Shown piece after piece: positions 9,801 to 18,196 of a DNA stretch of 64,000 nt. Each line of letters starts with the position of its first letter. The first letter of the stretch is position 1. Below the pieces are notes generated by a model. It was not told the DNA's origin and searched no databases. It was given only the letters and a program-made list of their open reading frames with translations. A program made the position numbers and the translations under genes. The stretch is from Lachnospiraceae bacterium (lineage in GTDB: Bacteria > Bacillota > Clostridia > Lachnospirales > Lachnospiraceae), in contig JAGBLN010000045.1 of assembly GCA_017635395.1 (NCBI GenBank), positions 1 through 64,000 of the forward strand, given 5' to 3'.

Positions 9801-10395
9801 GCAGATTGCCTGACCTTATAAGCTTCTCTGCCGTATTTTCGCCGCTGGTATACCAGAAATCGCCGTAAAATACACGGTCCTCACGAACTTCCAGACCATG
9901 CTCAGCCATACAGTCCCTGTATGCCTGCAGACGCTTCTTGGAATGATCGTGCCATGACTTACCTGTGAGATAAGCTATATCCTTATAGCCGTGTTTCTCT
10001 ATCAGGTGGGATATCATCTTTTTTATGGGAGTATAGTTATCCTGAAGTACATAAGGGAAGCCTTCCACTTCTTTTTCTACGAAAAGAACTGTGCCTTTGT
10101 ATTCTCTTTCAAGAGTTTCGATCAGGGACTCAACTACACCGGGAGTCTGGATGGAATCTGCCATAATGCATATTCCGTCAAAAGAAGATACATCGATCAG
10201 GGAAAAGATATTGCTCTCGCCTTTTTCGCGGTTTGGCGAATCCTGGAATTTTCGGAACATGGCAAATACGCAGATATCAAAGTTCTCCTTGAACATCCTG
10301 CCGTAAAAGCCTTTGATAAATTCCTCCTGACAGTATTCCTCCGGCTGTCCTACCAGAAGTGCCAGTCTCTTCTTACCCCCTGAATTCAAACCCAT
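6847..10395 (-). CDS. LacI-type sensor / degenerate GGDEF / EAL phosphodiesterase with C-terminal beta-helix-like domain
   Basis: The protein has about 1182 residues. Residues about 10-290 resemble the periplasmic-binding-like effector domain of LacI-family regulators (e.g. VACANDCMAIGLAKTL, PEDVAVMGYDCNEEG) but no DNA-binding HTH precedes it. An uncharacterised segment follows, then a GGDEF domain whose signature reads GSGEF, losing the acidic metal ligand. Next is an EAL domain with its catalytic set intact: YEALMRP, INSIPGEHL, IELTEQTE, DDYGTGYSN, KIDRS, AEGVET and QGYY. From about residue 900 on there are short repeats rich in beta-strand and Gly (e.g. GSLNIEGDGTIEV, AIGIGAGLGAEK), suggesting a beta-helix. 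No signal peptide or membrane helix is visible, so it is probably a cytosolic c-di-GMP hydrolase gated by a small ligand. The ATG at 10395 has GGAG six bases upstream; a TTG lies four codons earlier. Confidence 0.85.
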   Translation of the reverse strand: MGLNSGGKKRLALLVGQPEEYCQEEFIKGFYGRMFKENFDICVFAMFRKFQDSPNREKGESNIFSLIDVSSFDGICIMADSIQTPGVVESLIETLEREYKGTVLFVEKEVEGFPYVLQDNYTPIKKMISHLIEKHGYKDIAYLTGKSWHDHSKKRLQAYRDCMAEHGLEVREDRVFYGDFWYTSGENTAEKLIRSGNLPEAVACANDCMAIGLAKTLIARGIRVPEDVAVMGYDCNEEGMHAPIPITSAPLPFESFGRYSAETMLNLMEGKEIQPFEADVDMFIGKTCGCDGDSMKAVYEVRSEWDTAISENSFMSVFSGFNEDMMLQTAFRGLLTTIYSYVYQVGNYDTFTVCLNEGWMMPRTTYTARVLRAIDCNRTDDSKDSVDLDDYFDKSVMLPALLEKCDKPRLFYFLPLFFEDESLGYAALGFVDRYCPFSAGVRVWMRSVMFGLEAFRRSSELDSSRRLVEMGTNYDALTGLPNYKGMLNDVDSLMEKIREAGGYVDVIAYDIRGLAQFNDLRGRDAGDRVIVGISTTLQSVFNGSDCYSCYTGSGEFVVMYFSALENGETFKRYCEEFKEAMKVFNADPDVISQTELYHGHESGHPENAAALERIVNVAISRKNGFKFGSRSKKDYSVLDEDEVKLAGRVMEVLDNNKFNYHFQPIISSANGDIYAYEALMRPDTEPYIAPPVVLKYADFLDRLYDVEKATFVNVLNRLAKEPVFMENNRKVFINSIPGEHLKGDELDFVEASIRKFAGNIVIELTEQTELSDEELAEVKAVYANMGAGTAVDDYGTGYSNVVNLLRYMPDYVKIDRSLITDIQNSPQKQHFVKDIISFSHDNGILALAEGVETHDELKTVIKLGADLIQGYYTARPSAALLADTPDDIRREIVELKKSALSSSVGVYIPGRDGRVLLSKLEEEGTERISVSRKEMTFIDFTVAGAPGMKSPVTIDVLNGYHGTITLENCGLGFSESEAYGISIAEGCSVTIVLTGHNYLKGGIYVAKGGSLNIEGDGTIEVQGKFDDCFGIGAGTDRECGSIVIDTAGVISIKSKSSGGAAIGIGAGLGAEKLEIKHGKYEMQIKGESVVAIGALSADDQKISVSGSNVNVELQGEKLCGIGCLSGRAEMDFTDTQISFSACGDGVLMGSKDCSSVLSEKGCSIAHTVECGDIVVYGVAGRD

Positions 10396-10506
10396 AAATC
10401 TCTCCAATTAAAAATCCATATTGTACGCAGATACAATAACCGCATTTTCTTATAAATTGAATTATATCAGATTTTGGTGGAATTATATATAAAGAAAAAG
10501 AAAAAC

Positions 10507-10580
10507 TCGAGGTGACAGGATTCGAACCTGCGACCCCCTGGTCCCAAACCAGGTGCTCCACCAAGCTGAGCCACACCTCG
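10507..10580 (-). tRNA. tRNA-Pro (TGG anticodon)
   Basis: On the minus strand the sequence folds as a 74-base cloverleaf. The acceptor arm CGAGGTG pairs with CACCTCG and the discriminator base is A. The anticodon stem CTGGT/ACCAG encloses the loop TTTGGGA with anticodon TGG. The T arm reads GCAGGTTCGAATCCTGT and the D arm is GCTCAGCTTGGTGGAGC. CCA is not encoded after the discriminator. The gene lies between two divergent EAL-domain genes. Confidence 0.96.
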
Positions 10581-10660
10581 AGAACAAATGAGATTATAAA
10601 CAAAGCACCGGATTATGTCAATTCTATATAACATTAGGAACATTTTGTTTTTCATATTTA

Positions 10661-10689
10661 TTCAAATCAAAGAACAGATATGCTATAAT
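10661..10689 (+). promoter_or_regulatory. probable sigma-A promoter of the REC-GGDEF-EAL gene
   Basis: TTCAAA (10661-10666) and TATAAT (10684-10689) are separated by 17 bases. The -10 is preceded by TGC, giving an extended -10 element. About 100 bases of leader precede the ATG at 10796. Confidence 0.55.
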
Positions 10690-10795
10690 TTTTAATGTAT
10701 AGAATTTTACAAAGAATCATCTGCTTTCCTTTCTGACCGAAAGACACTTATACGGTCATACAGCAGATCTGTAATTCATAATGGGGGTATACTTT

Positions 10796-12493
10796 ATGGA
10801 CGCGACAGATAAAAAGTACCTGTTGATAGTTGACGACAGCAAGACGAACCGTGCGATTCTGCGCGGCATATTTGAAGAAGAGTATTCCATCGTTGAAGCT
10901 GCTGACGGACTGGAAGCAAAAGAGCTTTTAAAGCGCGTCAAGTTCGCGGTCATAATTCTCGACCTCAACATGCCCCATGTGGACGGTTTCCAGCTTCTCG
11001 ATTTCATAAACAGCGACAAGGACTTACGCAAGATCCCAGTTGTTGTAAATACTCAGTTTGGCCAGGAGGAAAATGAGCTTCGTGCCCTGTCAAAAGGTGC
11101 CGCAGATTTCATTACAAAGCCTTACAATGTAGAGATTGCCAGACACAGAGTTAACAATGTCATTACCACCAGGGAGCTGCAAAAGCAGATGGTAGAGGCT
11201 GAAATTGAAAAAGTAAGCTATGAGCGTATGCGCAAGCTTGCCGAAACCGATTCCGAGACTGGTATTTTGTCAGAATTCGGTTTCTGCAACAGCGCCTCCG
11301 TGATCCTGCAGGGAAATCCTGATACGCCATACAGCCTGCTGCTTCTTGACATAGACCATTTCGAGGCAGTGGCAGAACTTTTCGGTAATGACAAATCCAA
11401 AGAAGTCCTTAGGTCCTGTGCTGAATACTTGAAGTCAACCCTTGGCGGAAACGGAATATGCGCAAGAATATATAACGATGTTTATGTTGCCATGTTCCCC
11501 ACTGGCAAATTTAAGTCTTCGGAGCTCGTTGAAGAGCTCGAAACACGCACAGCCGCCCTTATAAACGGCTACAAGATCCTTTTCTATAGCTGTGTCTATG
11601 AAATCGACGAGCGCAACCTCCCTGTAAAGCTCATCCTGGACCGTATGAGCATGGTCATCCAGACCGTCAAAGGCAACCTGTTAAGCCGCCATATTGAATA
11701 CAACAGCGAAGTCAAGAACAAGATCATGCTTGACCTAGAGCTTGTAAATGATACCGAAGATGCAATAAAGCGCGGTGATTTCTGCATACATGTGCAGCCT
11801 ATCTATGACATGCGCACCGGCAAGGTGGTTACTGCCGAAGCTCTTGTCCGATGGAAACATCCTACTCAGGGCCTGCTTCCTCCCGACAAGTTCATACCTC
11901 TCTTTGAGAAAAACGGCATGATTGCAAAACTCGACCATTATGTGTGGGAGTCAGCCTGCAAGCTTTTAAAAAACATCCGGGAAACCGGCGACCACCAGAT
12001 TCCCATCAGCGTAAATGTTTCAAGGGTAAATCTTTTCCAGCCTTCCCTGAGCAGCGACCTGAAAAAGCTTATGGCAACTTACGGTGTTACTTCAGACGAA
12101 CTTAGACTTGAAATAACAGAAAGTGCCCGGGTTGAAGACATCAGACGCTCCTATGAAGCTGTGGAAAACCTGAAAAAAGCCGGGTTTATCATCGAGATGG
12201 ACGATTTCGGCATAGGTTATTCTTCACTTAAGGCCCTTCAGGACATGTCCATAGATGTCGTAAAAATTGACATAAGCTTTATCTCGAAACTATCCACATC
12301 CAACAAATCCATGGTCATTGTACGCCACATGGCGCAGATGGCAAAGGACCTTGGAATGAAAGTGGTTGCAGAAGGCGTTGAAACAAAGGAACAGCTTAAG
12401 CTCCTTCAGGACTTTGACTGTGACATGATACAGGGATACTACTTCTCAAAGCCCCTGCCGGAGGAAGATTTCGTAAAACTCTTAAAAGGATAA
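10796..12493 (+). CDS. response regulator with degenerate GGDEF and intact EAL domain
   Basis: The product has 565 residues. Residues 5-125 are a CheY-like receiver with acidic pocket VDD, phospho-acceptor Asp in VIILDLNMPHVDGF and the Lys of FITKPYN. A GGDEF-like domain follows in which the signature position reads YNDVY, so no cyclase activity is expected. The C-terminal EAL domain (about 315-560) keeps AEALVRW, VNVSRVNL, LEITES, DDFGIGYSS, VKIDISFI, AEGVET and QGYYFSKPL, so it is a predicted phosphorylation-controlled c-di-GMP phosphodiesterase. I chose the ATG at 10796, eight bases after GGGGG; an ATG at 10781 is in frame but has no Shine-Dalgarno site. No histidine kinase is adjacent. 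The 3' end overlaps the convergent neighbour by 12 bases. Confidence 0.92.
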   Translation: MDATDKKYLLIVDDSKTNRAILRGIFEEEYSIVEAADGLEAKELLKRVKFAVIILDLNMPHVDGFQLLDFINSDKDLRKIPVVVNTQFGQEENELRALSKGAADFITKPYNVEIARHRVNNVITTRELQKQMVEAEIEKVSYERMRKLAETDSETGILSEFGFCNSASVILQGNPDTPYSLLLLDIDHFEAVAELFGNDKSKEVLRSCAEYLKSTLGGNGICARIYNDVYVAMFPTGKFKSSELVEELETRTAALINGYKILFYSCVYEIDERNLPVKLILDRMSMVIQTVKGNLLSRHIEYNSEVKNKIMLDLELVNDTEDAIKRGDFCIHVQPIYDMRTGKVVTAEALVRWKHPTQGLLPPDKFIPLFEKNGMIAKLDHYVWESACKLLKNIRETGDHQIPISVNVSRVNLFQPSLSSDLKKLMATYGVTSDELRLEITESARVEDIRRSYEAVENLKKAGFIIEMDDFGIGYSSLKALQDMSIDVVKIDISFISKLSTSNKSMVIVRHMAQMAKDLGMKVVAEGVETKEQLKLLQDFDCDMIQGYYFSKPLPEEDFVKLLKG

Positions 12494-13855
12494 GCCTGTG
12501 TCAGACCAGACCGGTCTTTCCAGGTAAAGAGGATAAACCTCTGCATAGGCATAAATAACAAACATCAGTATCACGAAGGCAGATATGATAAATGGAGTAT
12601 ATTTTTTTACAGATTCCAGTTTTATCATGTCTGCTATTTTTTTATATCCATTTGCCACATAATACATCAGGACAAAAACAACAGGCATCACATACCTGCC
12701 CTGGGGCTGCATGTCTACAAAATAGCAGTACACGAACCAGATACCGACAGTGACAATCGAAAACGCAATGCCCCCTGCTTCCAGCACCTTGTCTTCCATG
12801 CTTCTGTATTTTAACTGTCCAATGCATGCCATAACGCCTGCAACTGCCCCTGCTCCTATGAACAGCAAATACAGAACATAATACACATCCCCTGCCCATA
12901 AGGACATTGAACCATACATAGCCACGAATGAAACCGGCATATCCTTAAGCACAGTTGTCTGTGTCAGGAACTGAATCATATTCATGCTTTCCGCAGGGAT
13001 ATTCTTTACAGACTCCCCTCTCTCGACAGCCAGCTGCTGTGCGGCCGAAAGGGATCTGAGTCCCAGTATATCTCCGTCCAGCACGAAATAACATCTCACG
13101 AACCACCACCCTGAAAACAGTACAACAAACAGGATTTCCAATCCCGCATACTTTATGAAAGACCTGCTGTCGAACTTTCCTTTTCTGAAGAAACAGAATA
13201 CAAACAGGGGCACTGACACTAGCAGTATGCTATAGCCCATGTAATATGACAGTGCGCAGATACTGATCCCTGCCGCAAGCAGCAGCATCCTCAGGAAACT
13301 CATTCCCTTTTCGTAAATATCAAGGAAAGCAAACAGTATCATTGACACCGACATAAGGCAGAAAGCATCGGTATTTACATAGGTATACAGGAAAAGATGC
13401 TGTGGAAGGAACATCGTGAATAAAGAAAAAACAAAAGAGTAGATCTCATTTTTAAACAACTTCTTTCCTATCAGGAAAACAAAGAAAGCTGTAAGCACCC
13501 CTGCCACGACATTAACGCTTCTGGCAGTGTACAAAAGCATCAGTCCGGTTCCGCCGATCAGGCGCACTGCACACATAAGATACCCCATCACGATATACGG
13601 AAGGACATTATAGAAAGCATATGAACCGCCGTATGTCTGAATGGTCACTTCCGGTTCGAAGCCGGTAGGCAGCGTTCCGTTCTCGCAGATATATGTCGGA
13701 ACGAGAAAGCGGTCCGCCTCATCAGGCGGATTAATAAAAGGTTCCACGCTTTTTAAAGGCTGGATCACAGCTATGGAAATCACAGCTGTCATGAACATCA
13801 GAAGATATACGAAAAATACTATTTTTTCTTTTTCAGATCGTTTATTTCTTTCCAT
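12482..13855 (-). CDS. polytopic membrane protein, DUF2142/glycosyltransferase-like
   Basis: The 457-residue protein has roughly ten hydrophobic helices. An extracytoplasmic loop after the first helix carries the acidic stretch INPPDEADRFLVPTYICENG, which resembles the PDE-containing loop of DUF2142 and GT-C-type membrane proteins that use polyprenyl-linked sugars. Such proteins usually modify cell-wall or surface polysaccharides. That function is an inference from overall topology and this single motif. No convincing Shine-Dalgarno site precedes the ATG at 13855, and the gene overlaps the end of the convergent plus-strand gene by 12 bases. It lies downstream of hisS on the same strand, separated by a strong hairpin. 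Confidence 0.65.
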   Translation of the reverse strand: MERNKRSEKEKIVFFVYLLMFMTAVISIAVIQPLKSVEPFINPPDEADRFLVPTYICENGTLPTGFEPEVTIQTYGGSYAFYNVLPYIVMGYLMCAVRLIGGTGLMLLYTARSVNVVAGVLTAFFVFLIGKKLFKNEIYSFVFSLFTMFLPQHLFLYTYVNTDAFCLMSVSMILFAFLDIYEKGMSFLRMLLLAAGISICALSYYMGYSILLVSVPLFVFCFFRKGKFDSRSFIKYAGLEILFVVLFSGWWFVRCYFVLDGDILGLRSLSAAQQLAVERGESVKNIPAESMNMIQFLTQTTVLKDMPVSFVAMYGSMSLWAGDVYYVLYLLFIGAGAVAGVMACIGQLKYRSMEDKVLEAGGIAFSIVTVGIWFVYCYFVDMQPQGRYVMPVVFVLMYYVANGYKKIADMIKLESVKKYTPFIISAFVILMFVIYAYAEVYPLYLERPVWSDTGLSF

Positions 13856-13877
13856 TTAAGAATGAAGCTATATATCA

Positions 13878-13904
13878 TTCTGTGGCAGAACACCTGCCAC
13901 AGAA
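13878..13904. other. perfect 11-bp hairpin after hisS
   Basis: TTCTGTGGCAG and CTGCCACAGAA form an 11-base-pair stem with a five-base loop. No U-tract follows on either strand, so it is not a typical intrinsic terminator. It lies 12 bases after the hisS stop and may stabilise or process the 3' end of the message. Confidence 0.6.
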
Positions 13905-13916
13905 CACACATCTTTA

Positions 13917-15278
13917 TCAGTTCCCGCTTATTACGCACTTTTCAGTGCCGCGCTCAGACTTTCCTGACCTTATGATGTCAGCAGCTTCCGGAATAGCGTA
14001 CATATCCTGCTCACCCTTAACCATATCCTTAAGGGATACTTTTCCCTCCTTGATCTCATCCTCACCGATGATCACTACGTAAGGGATGCCAAGCTTGTTA
14101 GCATATTCCATCTTCTTCTTAATCTTCTTCTGCTCGCCGTAAAGCTGTACACTTACACCTTCGTTTCGCAGATCCGAAGCTATTTTCGCAGCGCCTGCGA
14201 TATCATCGGTCATAGGAAGCACCAGTGCATCTGCAGGTGCAGAAACAGACTTGTTAAGCAGATTCTTTTCATTGAGTATATAGAACACTCTGGTAAGTCC
14301 TATGGACATGCCTACACCGGGAAGCGGTCTGTCTATAAAGTAGCCCGCAAGATCATCATATCTTCCGCCGCTGCATATGCTTCCTATGGAAGGATCCGGC
14401 AGGAAGCATGTCTCAAAGACTGTTCCTGTATAGTAGTCCAGTCCTCTTGCAATGCTTAAGTCCACCTTAAAGTTCTTTTCCGGACAGCCGAAGCCCTTCA
14501 TTATCTCAGTCACCTGCTTTAAGTCACTTACACCATTATCAAGAGTCTCATTCTTTCCTGCAAGGGTATCAAGCTTAGCAAAAACTTCAGCATCGCTTCC
14601 ATCGAAAGTGACAAAATCCAGAAGCGCATTGGCATTCTCTTCCGATACACCAAGCTCTTTTATGCCGGCAATGACATTGTCGCGTCCGATCTTTTCATAC
14701 TTATCGATCTCACGCATTACTTCCATGGAACGCTCGCCCACTCCATAGATTTCAAAAAGACCGTTAAGTATCTTTCTGTTGTTAAGCCTGATGCAAAACT
14801 CTTCTATTCCGAGTGCACGAAGGGCGCTGCTCATTACACTGGGACACTCTGCTTCATTTATGATTCCCAGAGAGCCGTCACCTATTATGTCGATATCGCA
14901 CTGATAGAATTCCCTGAAGCGCCCCTTCTGACTGCGCTCGCCCCTGTATACCTTGCCTATCTGGTATCTCTTAAACGGGAAAGAAAGATCTGAATAGTGC
15001 ATGGCCACATACCTTGCCAGCGGGACCGTCAGGTCATATCGCATAGTTATGTCCGTATCGCCCCTGTCAAACCTGTATACCTGCTTTTCGGTCTCGCCGC
15101 CGCCCTTTGCAAGCAGCACGCTTGAACGCTCAAGCACCGGTGTATCCAGCCCGTAAAAACCGTAGGAAGCAAAGACTCCCTCCAGCACTCTCTTCATATC
15201 ATCAAAAACTCTCTGCTCATCCGGCAGAAGTTCCATAAATCCTGAAAGAATGGATGGTTTAATTATATTATTGCCCAT
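13917..15278 (-). CDS. hisS: histidyl-tRNA synthetase
   Basis: The 453-residue class II aminoacyl-tRNA synthetase charges tRNA-His. It shows the class II motif 2 region YRGERSQKGRFREFYQCDID, the two histidine-specific motifs LDYYTGTVFE and GGRYDDL, and motif 3 around GVGMSIGLTRVF. The C-terminal domain from about residue 345 is the anticodon-binding fold. The length is somewhat above the usual 420. The ATG at 15278 has AGGAG six bases upstream. The 56-base leader after the predicted transcription start is too short for a T-box, so no such control is visible. Confidence 0.95.
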   Translation of the reverse strand: MGNNIIKPSILSGFMELLPDEQRVFDDMKRVLEGVFASYGFYGLDTPVLERSSVLLAKGGGETEKQVYRFDRGDTDITMRYDLTVPLARYVAMHYSDLSFPFKRYQIGKVYRGERSQKGRFREFYQCDIDIIGDGSLGIINEAECPSVMSSALRALGIEEFCIRLNNRKILNGLFEIYGVGERSMEVMREIDKYEKIGRDNVIAGIKELGVSEENANALLDFVTFDGSDAEVFAKLDTLAGKNETLDNGVSDLKQVTEIMKGFGCPEKNFKVDLSIARGLDYYTGTVFETCFLPDPSIGSICSGGRYDDLAGYFIDRPLPGVGMSIGLTRVFYILNEKNLLNKSVSAPADALVLPMTDDIAGAAKIASDLRNEGVSVQLYGEQKKIKKKMEYANKLGIPYVVIIGEDEIKEGKVSLKDMVKGEQDMYAIPEAADIIRSGKSERGTEKCVISGN

Positions 15279-15340
15279 AATCGTCTCCTAAAAATCAGTA
15301 ATAATAGTATGCGCATCAAAAAGTAAAGCACACGGAATGA

Positions 15341-15346
15341 ATTATA
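15341..15346 (-). promoter_or_regulatory. -10 element of the hisS promoter
   Basis: A minus-strand TATAAT lies about 63 bases before the hisS start. A T-rich but poor -35 lies 17 bases further upstream. The position in the divergent hisS/HTH intergenic region fits. Confidence 0.45.
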
Positions 15347-15453
15347 ACATAATTCTCTTAATAAAAAACTATTCTCCTTTTTTCTGTGAATGATGTATAA
15401 TATATCTCAAATTCTTTTGTGTGATATTTTTCTTTGTGCAGGAGGTGTTGACC

Positions 15454-16569
15454 GTGAGCAGACAGGAATTCGAAACACTGGATGAAAGGATCATCGAGAC
15501 CACTTCAGCAAATCTATGCCATCTGATAGAGCGGCTTTCCACCACACGGGAAAGATTTGCAGACCGCCTCGACTACCCTATTGACATAATAAATGACTAC
15601 TGCGACGGCAAGGCCATACCTGACTACAAATTCCTTCTTGCGCTTAAGGATAAATTCGAGATTTCCATTGATGAATTCCTGACACGTACAGACAGTCCCG
15701 AAGATATCTACTTTGAAAAGATGCGCGAACAGTCCGGAATAAACACCTCATCAGATGAATTCAGGGGACAGTTCGAAAGCGAAAGCCCTGAAGAACTCAG
15801 CAGGCTCTGCGGAAATTTCTTCTGCTATTATCTCGACACGGAGAACTACAAGGGCAAGGACATGAACCCTGCCGACGCAGCCATGAACTACGGCGTCCTT
15901 TCAATAATGGAAACAGGTACCGTAACCGGCAAGCCCACGTATGACTGTGTTGCCATGTTAGGCAAAAAAGACAGAGAGCTTATCAGAAAAATAAAAAAGA
16001 ACTTAGACGGCTGTAAATCTATCGACGAGATCATCAGCTGTCTTACTGATGAGCATCTCAGCAAATATATCTATTATGGAAAGATCCGCACATCAAGCGA
16101 CCACTATTATCTTTCCCTCGCTCATGAAAACGAGGACAAGATTGCTATCATACTCCACCGTCCTAACAGCAGAAAACCTAAATATATCGGCGGAATAGGC
16201 ACCGTTAATTCCGTTTCCCGGGGAAGACAGCACATGCCTACCGTCCAGTTCGTCGGATTTTCCCGCTATGCACTCAATATGTCAGAAGAAGACATCTATC
16301 ATACCATGCTTTTAAATTATCCTAACTATCATGCTACTCAGGAAACTGAGGAAATGATAAGGACCTTCAAAAACCTTTACATGAATGATGAAAACACCGG
16401 CTTTTCTTTCACTGAATCCCAACGCCAGATCCTTATACAGTCAAATATTGAAAGGATCATCAAGGAAAGCCTTACCAGAAACCTTATGCGATATGCCAAG
16501 GTTTCCGAGGTTGACGATGACGACTGGTACCATATCATAAAGTATTACGGTATAAAGACTGAGGAATGA
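15454..16569 (+). CDS. HTH-like protein with unknown C-terminal domain
   Basis: The product has 371 residues from a GTG at 15454 that has AGGAGG eight bases upstream; an earlier in-frame GTG at 15421 has no such site. Residues about 10-70 look like an XRE-type helix-turn-helix (ANLCHLIERLSTTRERFADR...IPDYKFLLALKDKFEISIDEF), with the typical final helix naming a domain boundary. The remaining 300 residues do not match a family I recognise. They are soluble and mixed alpha/beta, with a stretch IILHRPNSRKPKYIGGIGTV that could line a ligand site. The gene is followed after 41 bases by the HD-TGS gene on the same strand, so the two are likely co-transcribed. A transcriptional regulator sensing a small molecule is a guess. 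Confidence 0.7.
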   Translation: MSRQEFETLDERIIETTSANLCHLIERLSTTRERFADRLDYPIDIINDYCDGKAIPDYKFLLALKDKFEISIDEFLTRTDSPEDIYFEKMREQSGINTSSDEFRGQFESESPEELSRLCGNFFCYYLDTENYKGKDMNPADAAMNYGVLSIMETGTVTGKPTYDCVAMLGKKDRELIRKIKKNLDGCKSIDEIISCLTDEHLSKYIYYGKIRTSSDHYYLSLAHENEDKIAIILHRPNSRKPKYIGGIGTVNSVSRGRQHMPTVQFVGFSRYALNMSEEDIYHTMLLNYPNYHATQETEEMIRTFKNLYMNDENTGFSFTESQRQILIQSNIERIIKESLTRNLMRYAKVSEVDDDDWYHIIKYYGIKTEE

Positions 16570-16610
16570 TGTTTTTTGAGGATTGAGAGTGCCCGGCACG
16601 GAGGCTCACT

Positions 16611-18143
16611 ATGCATGAAAAAAGCAGGACAATAAAAAAATTTCTCGAAAAGATGGACAATTACGAGACCGACTGCAGCTTTGAAAAGGTGCTGGAAGAG
16701 GTTCGTGAACACCATAAGTTTTTTGATGAGGAAATGCTGGTTCGCGCCTATAACTACGCGGCTAAGATGCACGAAGGCGTATTCAGAAAAAGCGGCGAAC
16801 CCTACATCATACACCCTTTAAGGGTTGCTTATACCGTTGCGCTCTGTGGTGCTGATGCTGATACAGTGGCCGCAGCTATACTTCACGATGTGGTAGAAGA
16901 CTGCAAGGAAAAAGGCGCTTCCCTTACGGTACTTGCGGCAGACTACGGACAGTCAGTAGCAGACATAGTAAATGCCGTAACACAGCTGGACAGCCAGACT
17001 GATCCCGACCTTTCCAAAGCCGAACTTGATATCATGTCCGAAGTAAAAATGCAGAGTGTGATGAACCCCAGAGGGCTGTTGGTAAAAGCAGCTGACCGCA
17101 TCGACAACCTTAATACCATCGATGCAATGCCTGAGGAAAAGCAGCTCAAGAAGGCACAGCGTACACGAGAGATCATCCTTCCCATGATAAGGGATGTGGG
17201 TGCTTACATGCTGGCCGACATTCTTGAAGAGCTCTGTTTCAAGACAGTTTATAAGAGTCTCTACGGAAAGATAAGCGAAAGCTATGAGCAGATCCTGGAT
17301 ATGAGCAGCTACAGCACGGACAAGACTTTAGAGCTTATGCGCAAGTGCTTCAATAAAGACGAAATTTCTACACAGGAAAAATACCATACCGACGCTTTTT
17401 GCGGAAGGATAGCTGATTTCAGCGTTGACAAGAGATACATGATCTCTGTATTCCGTTACCTGCAGACCATAAGCGACAATGTTAACGACATCTTAGACAG
17501 CGGTGTCATGAACCGCCGCAATGTAGCGCTCTACGACCTGATGCTTATACTTGATGACTCGGTTGCAATAAACAACTCTACTGTTTCCAAGCAGGACCTG
17601 TTCTTTGCTTACCTTCAGAATGCGCTGATTCCTAATGATATCTATGCGATAAAGATAAAGAAGACCACAAATGATGTGTCATCGTATTTCAAGCTCCAGG
17701 ACAGTTCCCTCAACTCTTACAGACTCTTTGTCCGTACAGAGTCAGAGTATTATGACTATTGTTTCGGAAAGATAATGATAGACGATGACTCAGTGCTTAA
17801 TTATGATGTAAATGAGATCGAGCCCAGAGATACTTATGTACCCAGGATCACGGTATTCCGCAAAAACGGTCTAAGAGACTCTATCGAAGCCGGCGCTTCG
17901 GTTCTGGATTTTGCATTTCAGGTTCACACAGATATAGGGCTCCACTTCTCCTACGCCCTCATAAACAATTCAAAAACACAGATGGGCGCTTACACCAGAG
18001 TAAATGAGAATGATACTATTGAGATAGTCTGCAATATGAATGTCAGACCTTCCATAGAATGGTTCAGGTATATTACTACCAGCAAAGCTAAGGACAAGCT
18101 CATTCGATATTTCCAAATGAATCATCTTATTGTGGGAGAATAA
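16611..18143 (+). CDS. RelA/SpoT-like HD hydrolase with TGS domain, synthetase not recognisable
   Basis: The 510-residue protein has an N-terminal HD domain (about 40-210) closely resembling (p)ppGpp hydrolases: HEGVFRKSGEPYIIHPLRVA, the metal motif ILHDVVED, and VKAADRIDNLNT in place of the usual LADRLHN, keeping the key Asp and Asn. A TGS-like domain is near residues 425-495 (RITVFRKNGLRDSIEAG...VNENDTIEIV). The roughly 200 residues between them show none of the motifs of the ppGpp synthetase domain. Long bifunctional RSH proteins are about 730 residues, so this is shorter and probably hydrolase-only. The ATG at 16611 has GGAGG six bases upstream. The gene follows the HTH gene by 41 bases. 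Activity on (p)ppGpp is predicted from the HD residues, not shown. Confidence 0.8.
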   Translation: MHEKSRTIKKFLEKMDNYETDCSFEKVLEEVREHHKFFDEEMLVRAYNYAAKMHEGVFRKSGEPYIIHPLRVAYTVALCGADADTVAAAILHDVVEDCKEKGASLTVLAADYGQSVADIVNAVTQLDSQTDPDLSKAELDIMSEVKMQSVMNPRGLLVKAADRIDNLNTIDAMPEEKQLKKAQRTREIILPMIRDVGAYMLADILEELCFKTVYKSLYGKISESYEQILDMSSYSTDKTLELMRKCFNKDEISTQEKYHTDAFCGRIADFSVDKRYMISVFRYLQTISDNVNDILDSGVMNRRNVALYDLMLILDDSVAINNSTVSKQDLFFAYLQNALIPNDIYAIKIKKTTNDVSSYFKLQDSSLNSYRLFVRTESEYYDYCFGKIMIDDDSVLNYDVNEIEPRDTYVPRITVFRKNGLRDSIEAGASVLDFAFQVHTDIGLHFSYALINNSKTQMGAYTRVNENDTIEIVCNMNVRPSIEWFRYITTSKAKDKLIRYFQMNHLIVGE

Positions 18144-18196
18144 CCGCTATCGGTTTTGCTCAGCATATAAGCAGACCGAAGAATTAACATTTTGCA

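Noticed and set aside
15279..15453. T-box riboswitch for hisS
   Set aside because: The predicted leader is only about 56 bases and lacks the conserved T-box sequence and specifier stem.
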